Origin: Microgenomates group bacterium GW2011_GWC1_46_15
Lineage (GTDB): Bacteria > Patescibacteria > Microgenomatia > UBA1400 > UBA12028
Reading direction: 5' to 3'
NCBI GenBank assembly: GCA_001002285.1
Contig: LCLX01000005.1
Coordinates: forward strand, 1-50,493
Length of the DNA: 50,493 bases
Below, piece by piece: positions 44,032 through 50,493 of this stretch. Under the pieces are notes generated by a model that was not told where the DNA came from, searched no databases, and worked only from the letters and a program-made list of their open reading frames with translations. Positions within the stretch are counted from its first letter, which is position 1. Every line of letters starts with the position of its first letter. The translations under genes and the position numbers were made by a program.

Positions 44032-45224
44032 AAAATATTTTCCCACTCTCTCACATAAAAAATATCAAATTGTTTTATATTCTCACGATTTTGACAAATT
44101 GTTGGTTTATTTCCGCAAACTGGATTTTCTTCTGGACTCGGTTAATGACATATAAACAGTTGGGCATTGTAGATGCCTCTGCATTCGCATTCGGTCTTTT
44201 AATGGAAATACCAACAGGAGCTATTGCGGACATGTTGGGGAAAAAGAAAACATTGCTTACATCCTTGTTCATTTCCGCGTGCTCAGTTTTATTTATTACA
44301 TTCTCAAACTCCTTATTTTCTTTTTGGGCTGGATTTTTTATTCTCCAGTTAGGTTGGGCATTATATTCAGGAACTGCTGAAGCATTCGCATATGATACTC
44401 TTGTTGATCATAAAAAAGAGAAATCATTTGATCAAGTTATTTCAACAAGCGGCACTTTAATGGGAATCACTTCTATTTCGGCACTTGCGTTAGGAGGAAT
44501 TGCCTATGCTATTAATTTCCGTCTTTCTCATTTTTTCTGGGGCATAGCGTATTTGATTGGTTTTTTCTTAGCATTTGGTCTTACTGAACCCAAAATGGAT
44601 ACAGAGAAATTTTCATTAAAAGCATATTTTGCAAAAATTTTAGAAGGAGTTAAGTATCTTTTTCAACGATCATTACGACCATTCTTAGTTATTATTCTTG
44701 TACTGATGGGTTCTGACTACATGTTCCATTGGAGATTGATAAAACCAGCAATGGGCATGATGTTTCATTTTGATGCAAACATGATGTCAATACTTTTTAC
44801 GATATTCGGTATTATAAGCGTGGGTGTTATAAAGTTTCTTCCGCAAATTCGCCGGTTAATCAACGATACTCTAGGACTATATCTTTTAGCGATTGTTATG
44901 GCTGTTGGTTTTGGCTTAGCCTTTTTTGATTTAGGATATTGGGGAGCAATTGCGATATTACTGATCTGGTTGGCTGGAACACTTACTCAACCATGGATTT
45001 CTGTTGTTGTTAATCAAAAAATACCTTCAGCATCTCGGGCAACAACGTTATCAACTGTTGCACTCATTACGAAGATTCCATATGTTTTTACGGCAGTTAT
45101 CGCAGGACAAATGTTACAAGAGGGTAAATTGAATGTCTTCAGCCTCGGTGTTGCAATATTTATTCTTACGTCAATACTCGTAAGTTCTATAGTGATGTTT
45201 ATTCAGAAACGACCCGCACAATAA
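44028..45224 (+). CDS. MFS family transporter
   Basis: A 398-residue, about twelve-helix major facilitator protein. The loop-2 motif resembling GxLaDrxGrkk is GAIADMLGKKKTLL near residues 64-77, and FGLLMEIPTGAIAD is typical of drug or sugar efflux MFS. The substrate is unknown. ATG overlaps the ileS stop, so it shares the ileS transcript. The gene is visibly richer in A+T, with more TTA/ATT/TTT codons than its neighbours, suggesting recent acquisition. It converges with the lipoprotein gene, with only 3 nt between the stops. Confidence 0.85.
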   Translation: MKNIFPLSHIKNIKLFYILTILTNCWFISANWIFFWTRLMTYKQLGIVDASAFAFGLLMEIPTGAIADMLGKKKTLLTSLFISACSVLFITFSNSLFSFWAGFFILQLGWALYSGTAEAFAYDTLVDHKKEKSFDQVISTSGTLMGITSISALALGGIAYAINFRLSHFFWGIAYLIGFFLAFGLTEPKMDTEKFSLKAYFAKILEGVKYLFQRSLRPFLVIILVLMGSDYMFHWRLIKPAMGMMFHFDANMMSILFTIFGIISVGVIKFLPQIRRLINDTLGLYLLAIVMAVGFGLAFFDLGYWGAIAILLIWLAGTLTQPWISVVVNQKIPSASRATTLSTVALITKIPYVFTAVIAGQMLQEGKLNVFSLGVAIFILTSILVSSIVMFIQKRPAQ

Positions 45225-45227
45225 TTC

Positions 45228-46109
45228 TTATTCCTGCGTATCGGTGCTTGTATCCCCACCGCCATACTGCTTTATGAGTGCATCAATTTCAGCTTGGCTT
45301 GGTCCTTCTGAACCACCTGTTCCACTTGAGCCACTGCCACCACTGTTGCTTCCGCCTCCCGTAGTTCCAGCTCCTGCCGGCGCGTACATCATCTCAAACG
45401 CGGACTTTCCTTCGGGAACGTCTTTGGTCGGAGACGGCACGGTAACAGAAGTGTCATCGTACGAGTACACCATGGTTGAGGTGAACTCGCCGAACTTTGA
45501 CTCCTCTTTTCTCAGCAAGTACTGCTTATCGTCAAACCAGAACGTACGTTTCCCCTCTGGGTTATCGGTTGCGGACTCCTCATATTTGTAACACATGAGA
45601 GTTCCACACGCTTCTTTCCCAAGGCTCTTATACACAGTCTTGTCTTTCTGCTCTTCAAATTGTTTCTTCATCTCATCCGGTGAAAACTTGAATGTATCTT
45701 CTGCCGGTGACTTTTTGTCATCCTTTTTCGCAACTTCTTTCCACCACTTACCATCTTTTTGATCTTTCAGATATGTGGTATCACCCATCATGATGTAATC
45801 CATTGTTTCTTTTCCATTGTCAACGGATGTTGTGCGGAAGTTTGCCGTACTTCCCTTGACTTCCATGCGCATCGTTGTGGTTCCCTCACCTTTTCCGGAC
45901 GACGTACTCACGATTTTGTATGCCATTTTAGAAAACTGTGCGGCGAGGTGTTTGCGCAATACATCGTCTTTAATGTTAACGAGCATTGTTTCGATTGCCG
46001 ATTTTGCCGCTTGTTCGGTTGCTTTTTGTTGGACATTCTGCGCGAGCGTGCATCCGCCGAATACAAGACTCGAACACAAAAGGAGAGCTACAGCATGTGT
46101 TTTTATCAT
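45228..46109 (-). CDS. Predicted lipoprotein
   Basis: 293 residues with a lipoprotein signal peptide (MIKTHAVALLLCSSLVFGGC). The mature protein has beta-rich regions with Lys/Asp/Glu charge (MDYIMMGDTTYLKDQKDGKWW), resembling outer-surface LppX/LolA-type folds only loosely, and a C-terminal Gly/Ser linker (near residues 245-275). No family assigned. ATG 46109 has a TACAGT -10 box 8 nt upstream; GTG 46115 is an alternative. It is divergent from rodA. Confidence 0.75.
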   Translation of the reverse strand: MIKTHAVALLLCSSLVFGGCTLAQNVQQKATEQAAKSAIETMLVNIKDDVLRKHLAAQFSKMAYKIVSTSSGKGEGTTTMRMEVKGSTANFRTTSVDNGKETMDYIMMGDTTYLKDQKDGKWWKEVAKKDDKKSPAEDTFKFSPDEMKKQFEEQKDKTVYKSLGKEACGTLMCYKYEESATDNPEGKRTFWFDDKQYLLRKEESKFGEFTSTMVYSYDDTSVTVPSPTKDVPEGKSAFEMMYAPAGAGTTGGGSNSGGSGSSGTGGSEGPSQAEIDALIKQYGGGDTSTDTQE

Positions 46110-46117
46110 ATGCACCT

Positions 46118-46123
46118 ACTGTA
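46118..46123 (-). promoter_or_regulatory. -10 box for the lipoprotein gene
   Basis: TACAGT on the minus strand, 8 nt before ATG 46109; near-leaderless. Confidence 0.4.
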
Positions 46124-46155
46124 CAAAACTTATATGCGGATTGCAAATAGACGTG

Positions 46156-46161
46156 TACACT
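46156..46161 (+). promoter_or_regulatory. -10 box for rodA, leaderless spacing
   Basis: TACACT, 6 nt before GTG 46168. It lies in the 58-nt divergent gap. Confidence 0.45.
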
Positions 46162-46167
46162 AGGGAA

Positions 46168-47244
46168 GTGAAGCAATCTGTACTCGTGCTACTGGGCACT
46201 CTTTTTCTTTTTTCGCTGATATCTCTACTCGTGCTTTCGAGTGTTTCTCCACAATCTCTTTGGTCGCAGGCAATTGCATTTCTGATTGGAGGTGTTGTGT
46301 TGTACATGAGTGCTCGCCTGCCGTTCTCTGCGTGGAAAAAACTTGCCATTCCGCTTTTGCTCTCCGTAATTTTCCTTTTTCTCCTCACGTTTATTCTTGG
46401 GAAAACAACGAAAGGCTCGACGCGGTGGATTTCGTTGGGGATTGGCCAGTTCCAACCTTCGCAGTTTGGTAAACCAATATATGCGCTTGCGCTAACAGTA
46501 TTGGCGGGGGCATCGTTAAAAAAACCAAGAAAGATCATGAAGTTTTTAGGATACGCTCTTGTTCCCGCAGGCTTGGTGTTTTTCCAGCCCGATCTTGGAA
46601 CGGCAGTCATCTATATAACAATCGCGGGGGCCGTTATTTTGGCTTCGGATATGCCAGTTCAGTATCTTTTAGGCCTATTAGTTGTGTGTGTGGTGCTGGG
46701 GACGCTGAGTTGGTTTGTTGTACTCCGTGACTACCAGCGCCAGCGGATATATAGCTTTGTTCACCCGGATCAAAATGCGTTGCACGCTGGGTACAACGCA
46801 AGGCAGGCGATGATCGCGGTGGGTTCGGGAAAAATTTTTGGTAGGGGACTCGGGCACGGGATTCAGTCGGGCTTGAAGTTTCTGCCGGAAAAACACACGG
46901 ATTTCTTCTTTTCGTCCATTTCCGAGGAATTAGGGTTGATCGGCGGGGGAATAGTGCTTGTGCTGTACGGAATGCTATTTTCAGTTCTCCACCGCATAAT
47001 GCACACTGCCCGCGATCCCGTTAGTAAAATTTTCATGTTTGCGCTTATTTCCGGCTTATTTGCGCAAACGGCCATCAACATTGGAATGAACATCGGCTTG
47101 CTTCCAATTACCGGTATTACACTCCCCCTGCTCTCGTTTGGCGGAAGCTCGGTGGTTTCCACGTGTCTTTTCCTTGGTATCGCCTCCAGCGCCGCGAAAA
47201 CAGCAAAGCCTGGTTCGGTCGTTGAATTCCGGTCGTTCCTCTGA
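46168..47244 (+). CDS. rodA: SEDS peptidoglycan polymerase RodA
   Basis: A 358-residue SEDS glycosyltransferase of the elongasome. Ten or so helices are present, with STRWISLGIGQFQPSQFGK, FFQPDLGTAVIY, NARQAMIAVGSGKIFGRGLG, SISEELGLIGGG and TGITLPLLSFGGSSVVST. It is away from the ftsW locus and next to ribosomal protein genes, so RodA is the better call. GTG 46168 was chosen: it follows a -10 box by 6 nt and begins just before the first helix. The longer frame to 45817 is antisense to the lipoprotein gene. No mreB or PBP2 is in the window. Confidence 0.9.
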   Translation: MKQSVLVLLGTLFLFSLISLLVLSSVSPQSLWSQAIAFLIGGVVLYMSARLPFSAWKKLAIPLLLSVIFLFLLTFILGKTTKGSTRWISLGIGQFQPSQFGKPIYALALTVLAGASLKKPRKIMKFLGYALVPAGLVFFQPDLGTAVIYITIAGAVILASDMPVQYLLGLLVVCVVLGTLSWFVVLRDYQRQRIYSFVHPDQNALHAGYNARQAMIAVGSGKIFGRGLGHGIQSGLKFLPEKHTDFFFSSISEELGLIGGGIVLVLYGMLFSVLHRIMHTARDPVSKIFMFALISGLFAQTAINIGMNIGLLPITGITLPLLSFGGSSVVSTCLFLGIASSAAKTAKPGSVVEFRSFL

Positions 47245-47250
47245 TACAAT
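47245..47250 (+). promoter_or_regulatory. Extended -10 box for rplU
   Basis: TACAAT with a TGA extension, 8 nt before ATG 47259; near-leaderless. Confidence 0.5.
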
Positions 47251-47258
47251 CGCCAAAT

Positions 47259-47576
47259 ATGAAATACGCCGTTATTCTTTTCCAGGGCAAACAGTACCGT
47301 GTTGAGGAAGGCATGAGCCTGACACTCGACCGCGTAGCCGAGGAAGAGAAGAAATCATTGACGCTCAAAGATGTGTTGCTTTTTGTTGATGGCGATACCG
47401 TAAAGATTGGCGCGCCGTATGTTGACGGTGCAACAGTCAAGGCAACAGTGCTTTCTCATGGCCGTGGTGAAAAAATCCGCGTTGCAACATTTAAAGCAAA
47501 ATCAAAAGAACGCAAAACGATTGGACACCGCCAGGCAGAAACAGTGCTCAAGATTGATACGATCTCTGCAAAATAA
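47259..47576 (+). CDS. rplU: Ribosomal protein bL21
   Basis: 105 residues. MKYAVILFQGKQYRVEEGMSLTLDRV is the typical N-terminus, with PYVDGATVKATVLSHGRGEKIRVATFKAK and YRR/HRQ-like C-terminus (TIGHRQAETVLKID). It binds 23S rRNA in the large subunit. It is separated from rpmA by an RNA methylase gene, an unusual insertion in the normal rplU-rpmA pair. Confidence 0.94.
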   Translation: MKYAVILFQGKQYRVEEGMSLTLDRVAEEEKKSLTLKDVLLFVDGDTVKIGAPYVDGATVKATVLSHGRGEKIRVATFKAKSKERKTIGHRQAETVLKIDTISAK

Positions 47577-47615
47577 CCGTGAAAGATGAACCGTGCATAA
47601 CGGAAATACCCTGCC

Positions 47616-48767
47616 ATGAACTACCTTTTTTTCCTTGGACGAGTGCGCGACATTTCCCTAGCTGAGCTGGATGTTGTTTTGCGCCGTTTTCATGCAACAC
47701 AGCCACCTGAAGAGGTCATTCCAGGCATTGTGCGGGCAGATGTTGATGCTTCTGCCGATGAGTTAATGTCAATCTTGGGCGGAACGATAAAGATTGCCGA
47801 AGTACTCGAGATTTCCGCGAGCACGATCACGGCCGATTTACAGGAACGGGTAGTTGAAGTGTTGGCCGGATTTGGCACACAGGGTGAAAAGTTGGTGTTT
47901 TCGCTTGCCGAGTTAGGCCGAGGGTCAAGTGATCATATTGGAGCCGACGAAGTCAAGGATGCGCTACGGGAAAAACTTCAGGCAAACATCCGGTACATCG
48001 AGTCTCCACAGGAAGGTCTGGGGGCGGCTCAGCTCACACACCACAAAATTCATGAAATATATGTAATTCAACAGGGCGAGGTGACATTAATCGCAAAAAT
48101 CATGGCGGCGCAGGATATTGACGCCTGGGGGAAACGCGATTTTGGCAAGCCGTACCGCGATCCAAAAAAAGGCATGCTTCCGCCAAAACTCGCGCGTATG
48201 ATGGTCAACTTGGCAGTTCAAGACAGTGATCCGGCAAAAATGACGATCTTTGATCCGTTTTGCGGTTCCGGAACGGTCCTCATGGAAGCACTGCTCATGG
48301 GATGTGCGGTGATTGGATCGGATATTGATAAGGATGCGGTGCACGGAACGGGAGCAAATCTGGCATGGTTTTCTAAGGCCTTTAATACAGCGCCGGCAGA
48401 TGCGCTGGGCGTGCAGGATGCGACAAACATCATGTTGGCAGATATCAAAAAACAGGTTGATTGTATTGTGACAGAGCCATTTTTAGGCCGGCCAAATCCA
48501 ACATTGGCTCAACTTCCCAATGTGATGAAGGGATTGGAAAAAATGTACCTAGGCGTATTTAAATCGTTCCGATCACTCTTAAAACCAGGGGGACGGATAA
48601 GTGTTGTGATTCCGGCATTTGCCGTTGGTGAAAGCGTGAAAACTCTGAATTCTCTCATTGACAGGCTGGAAACGCTTGGCTATACTCGTGAAAAGGGTCC
48701 ATTCACATATACGCGGCCGCAAACAACGGTTCAGCGTCAAATATTTGTTTATCGAGTAAAAGGATAA
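47616..48767 (+). CDS. Putative RNA methyltransferase (Trm11/UPF0020-like)
   Basis: A 383-residue class I methylase. DPFCGSGTVLMEALLMG begins at residue 213 (SAM motif I), and the catalytic NPPY-type site is replaced by TEPFLGRP at 286-293. KRDFGKPYRDPKKGMLPPKLARMMVNLA precedes it and is characteristic of the Trm11/THUMP-associated UPF0020 family, which makes m2G in tRNA. The N-terminal ~130 residues may be a THUMP-like RNA-binding module. It lies between rplU and rpmA. rRNA versus tRNA substrate is not decidable. Confidence 0.82.
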   Translation: MNYLFFLGRVRDISLAELDVVLRRFHATQPPEEVIPGIVRADVDASADELMSILGGTIKIAEVLEISASTITADLQERVVEVLAGFGTQGEKLVFSLAELGRGSSDHIGADEVKDALREKLQANIRYIESPQEGLGAAQLTHHKIHEIYVIQQGEVTLIAKIMAAQDIDAWGKRDFGKPYRDPKKGMLPPKLARMMVNLAVQDSDPAKMTIFDPFCGSGTVLMEALLMGCAVIGSDIDKDAVHGTGANLAWFSKAFNTAPADALGVQDATNIMLADIKKQVDCIVTEPFLGRPNPTLAQLPNVMKGLEKMYLGVFKSFRSLLKPGGRISVVIPAFAVGESVKTLNSLIDRLETLGYTREKGPFTYTRPQTTVQRQIFVYRVKG

Positions 48768-48776
48768 AGAAAAACT

Positions 48777-49028
48777 ATGGCACACGTTAAATCAGGTGGC
48801 GCGACACGTCAAGCTTCTAAGCGACCAGGCAAGCGCCGTGGTCTCAAAAAAGCTGGTGGAGAAAAAATTACGACTGGTCAAATCATCATTCGACAAAAAG
48901 GTATGGTGTATAAGGCTGGAAAAAATGTCGGCATCGGTCGCGATCACACATTGTTTGCTCTCACAAACGGTTTAGTCCAGTTTGGCAAGCGATTTGGTAA
49001 AACCGTCGTACATGTGTTGTCTACGTAA
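48777..49028 (+). CDS. rpmA: Ribosomal protein bL27
   Basis: An 83-residue bL27. MAHVKSGGATRQASKRPGKRRGLKKAGG starts the protein with the tRNA-contacting flexible arm intact. IIIRQKGMVYKAGKNVGIGRDHTLFAL is the core. There is no Firmicute-type cleavable N-terminal extension. AAAAGGAT lies about 10 nt upstream of ATG 48777. Confidence 0.95.
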   Translation: MAHVKSGGATRQASKRPGKRRGLKKAGGEKITTGQIIIRQKGMVYKAGKNVGIGRDHTLFALTNGLVQFGKRFGKTVVHVLST

Positions 49029-49073
49029 ACTGCCGATGCGTGTACACATCAGCCTGTCCCAGAAAAGGCGCGT

Positions 49074-49904
49074 ATGCAGACCAGTCAGCAGGTTCAACAG
49101 ATCCAGCAGATCCCAATTGACAATCTTCAACCGAATCCGCTTCAACCGCGGGGCGTTATTCATCCAGAGTCCGTTGCGGATCTCGTTGTTTCTATTAAAA
49201 AGCATGGAGTTCTTGAGCCGTTGGTGATTGCCCACACTCCCGCCGGGTACCAAATTATCGCGGGTGAGCGCCGGTGGCGCGCTTCCAAGTTGGCGGGTCT
49301 TTCGCACGTGCCGGTGATTGTCAAAGAAACAACCCCACTTGGCATGCTCGAAATGGCAATTATCGAGAACGTTCAGCGCGTTGATTTAAACGCGATTGAT
49401 CGTGCAAAAGCATTTGAGAAACTATTGTCTGATTTTCGACTAAGTTCAAGTGAAATTTCCGAGCGCATTGGAAAGTCTGCAGCGTATGTTTCCAACTCTC
49501 TGCGTTTGTTAAAGCTGCCGGAAGCGCTGATTGACGGATTATTGAGTGGTTCGATCACCGAAGGCCACGCCCGTGCGCTTGCCGCGATTGATGATGCTCG
49601 CCTCATGGTGGAGGCCTACAAAATCATCATGAAAGAGAATGGATCGGTCCGCCGTGCCGAAGATTTGGCCCGCCGCATGAAAGTGCAGTCCGGCCAACCG
49701 CTTGCCTCAAATCCTGGCCACCGGCCGTATATGGTGAGTAAGGAAATTGATGAATGGATACAAAAATTACAGAAGGCGTTTGGCGATAACTCGAAGGTCA
49801 AACTCACGCGGTCTAAGCGTGAAACAAAAGTGGTGATCGCGCTCAAAGGTGATCCAGAAAAAACGCAGAAACAGTTGGAAAAAATATTAAAAATAACAGA
49901 GTAA
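49074..49904 (+). CDS. parB: ParB-family chromosome partitioning protein
   Basis: 276 residues. The ParB/Spo0J N-terminal CTPase domain has IPIDNLQPNPLQPR and GERRWRA at 64-70, then ENVQRVDLNAIDRA. The helix-turn-helix region (SSEISERIGKSAAYVSNSLRLLKLP, about 122-146) follows, and a C-terminal dimerisation part lies near 210-276. It binds parS and spreads on DNA. No parA or parS is visible beside it in the window. AAAAGG precedes ATG 49074. Confidence 0.93.
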   Translation: MQTSQQVQQIQQIPIDNLQPNPLQPRGVIHPESVADLVVSIKKHGVLEPLVIAHTPAGYQIIAGERRWRASKLAGLSHVPVIVKETTPLGMLEMAIIENVQRVDLNAIDRAKAFEKLLSDFRLSSSEISERIGKSAAYVSNSLRLLKLPEALIDGLLSGSITEGHARALAAIDDARLMVEAYKIIMKENGSVRRAEDLARRMKVQSGQPLASNPGHRPYMVSKEIDEWIQKLQKAFGDNSKVKLTRSKRETKVVIALKGDPEKTQKQLEKILKITE

Positions 49905-49924
49905 AAAATAAAAAAGGAGGAAAT

Positions 49925-50278
49925 ATGGCAGTACTACTGGATGCGCGGGAAAGAACAATCACGGAAGGAACGTCTTTTCGTGACATTTTATCTTTTCTAT
50001 TAGGACCTGGAGAACTACAAGAAGTGTGAGATCCAAAAAGTGGGGAAACACACATACGACTTTTCCATACTTTAGGTGTGATTGAAGAAGCCATTTCTAA
50101 CGGAAGAATTCGTGTTTCTCAATTTGATATGGTTTTCAATGCCCTTGTATCCGCTGCACAAACGGACACGTTTTTTGAATCCCGTGAAGTAGTAATTTCA
50201 TTGACTACAAGGTTAAAAGAATATATGGATGGTTATCGTGCGGGAGAAAAAGCTATTTTAAGTGCTGTTACGTATTAA
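49925..50278 (+). pseudogene. Small unknown protein interrupted by an in-frame TGA
   Basis: A strong AAAAAGGAGGAAAT precedes ATG 49925. Frame 0 encodes 34 residues (MAVLLDARERTITEG, FRDILSFLLGPGELQEV) and then meets TGA at 50027-50029. The same frame continues open to TAA at 50276-50278, giving about 117 codons in all. The part after TGA (RLFHTLGVIEEA, FDMVFNAL, RLKEYMDG) aligns by eye with the frame-shifted gene at 40401. A GTG at 50078 could restart, but its Shine-Dalgarno is poor. No known family. Nonsense-mutated gene, readthrough or two short genes are all possible. Confidence 0.6.
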
Positions 50279-50303
50279 AAACTAAGTTTTAAAAGGAGGA
50301 AAT

Positions 50304-50438
50304 ATGTCGGTAAGACCAGTAGATACCCGAGAAGTAACGATAATGGAAGGAATGTCTTTACGCGATATGTTGTCTGCAATAAACGGATTATCCGAAGGGG
50401 CTAGTAAACTTAAAGCGGACTTTCTCTCAGCTTTTTAA
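50304..50438 (+). CDS. Small unknown protein, N-terminal paralog of the 49925 gene
   Basis: The same leader (AAAAGGAGGAAAT) and a closely similar N-terminus: D-(T/A)-R-E-x-T-I-x-E-G-x-S-x-R-D-x-L-S. The 44-residue frame stops at 50436-50438 inside the terminal repeat. A frame one base later is open to the end of the window, and its residues (HYFVHLF) could continue the family, with a five-T run (50432-50436) at the switch point. The gene is therefore either a genuine short form or a broken or incomplete copy cut by the contig end. Confidence 0.5.
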   Translation: MSVRPVDTREVTIMEGMSLRDMLSAINGLSEGASKLKADFLSAF

Positions 50439-50493
50439 GCATTACTTTGTACATTTGTTTCCGATAATTCCATCTGAACTCAGATTCCTTCAA
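50396..50493. repeat. Right copy of 98-bp terminal inverted repeat
   Basis: Exact reverse complement of 2-99. It begins within codon 31 of the small ORF at 50304 and runs to the last base of the window. Confidence 0.97.

Noticed and set aside
45817..46167. Longer start for rodA
   Set aside because: The upstream part is antisense to the lipoprotein gene, and the -10 box supports GTG 46168.
49029..49073. parS site near parB
   Set aside because: No match to the TGTTTCACGTGAAACA-like palindrome was seen in this gap or nearby.
1..50493. Alternative genetic code with UGA as glycine or tryptophan
   Set aside because: TGA is the terminal stop of many intact genes here (ileS, manC, the GT4 genes, glyS, ftsW), with correct C-termini.

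Overview
The window looks like one contig from a Patescibacteria/CPR bacterium, probably of the Parcubacteria type. This is an inference from gene content. The proteins are compact and mostly co-directional with 1-30 nt overlaps. There are DUF4012 and GT39/GT4 polysaccharide genes, a short RecO, a eukaryote-type IleRS, and a complete-looking peptidoglycan and division cluster. TGA is used as an ordinary stop (for example at the ends of ileS, manC and the O-antigen ligase-like gene), so the SR1/Gracilibacteria code is excluded. There are no rRNA, tRNA or CRISPR loci, and no gene-free stretch exceeds about 300 bases.

Layout. (1) 2-99: a 98-bp sequence repeated exactly in inverted orientation at the other end of the window, cutting into a methyltransferase gene. 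(2) 737-15597: surface polysaccharide locus with GT-C, GT4 and GT2 glycosyltransferases, a hexapeptide acetyltransferase, an O-antigen ligase/polymerase-like protein, GDP-mannose pyrophosphorylase and an undecaprenyl-phosphate sugar-1-phosphate transferase, followed by a DUF4012 membrane protein (15614-17632). (3) 17651-20505: recO, then a T-box-controlled glyS and a lipoprotein. (4) 20675-40387: division and cell wall cluster mraZ-rsmH-ftsL-ftsI, an inserted pair of tiny membrane proteins and an antisense signal peptidase, then murE-(small)-yvcK-glmU N-domain-pgeF-murC-murB-murA-mraY-ftsW-murG-ftsQ-ftsA-ftsZ. murD, murF and ddl are not in the window. (5) 40401-40977: small unknown proteins. 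(6) 41018-45224: T-box, ileS, an AT-rich MFS gene. (7) 45228-49904: lipoprotein (minus strand), rodA, rplU, an RNA methylase, rpmA, parB. (8) 49925-50493: more members of the unknown small-protein family, running into the terminal repeat.

How the parts fit. The first third builds nucleotide sugars and lipid-linked glycans for an envelope polymer. The middle makes UDP-sugars (GlmU-like), UDP-MurNAc (MurA/MurB), early stem-peptide steps (MurC, MurE, with PgeF as editor), lipid I and II (MraY, MurG), and polymerises septal wall (FtsW/FtsI) under FtsZ/FtsA/FtsQ/FtsL control. RodA is the elongation counterpart.

Most notable observations: a family of tiny proteins in which all three copies have a broken reading frame (-1 shift, in-frame TGA, apparent +1 shift); about a dozen starts with a -10 box 5-8 nt upstream, implying frequent leaderless mRNAs; a signal peptidase I fused to a CAP-like domain; MurA with Asp in place of the fosfomycin-target Cys; a MurE lacking its N-terminal domain; and two transcriptional T-boxes.
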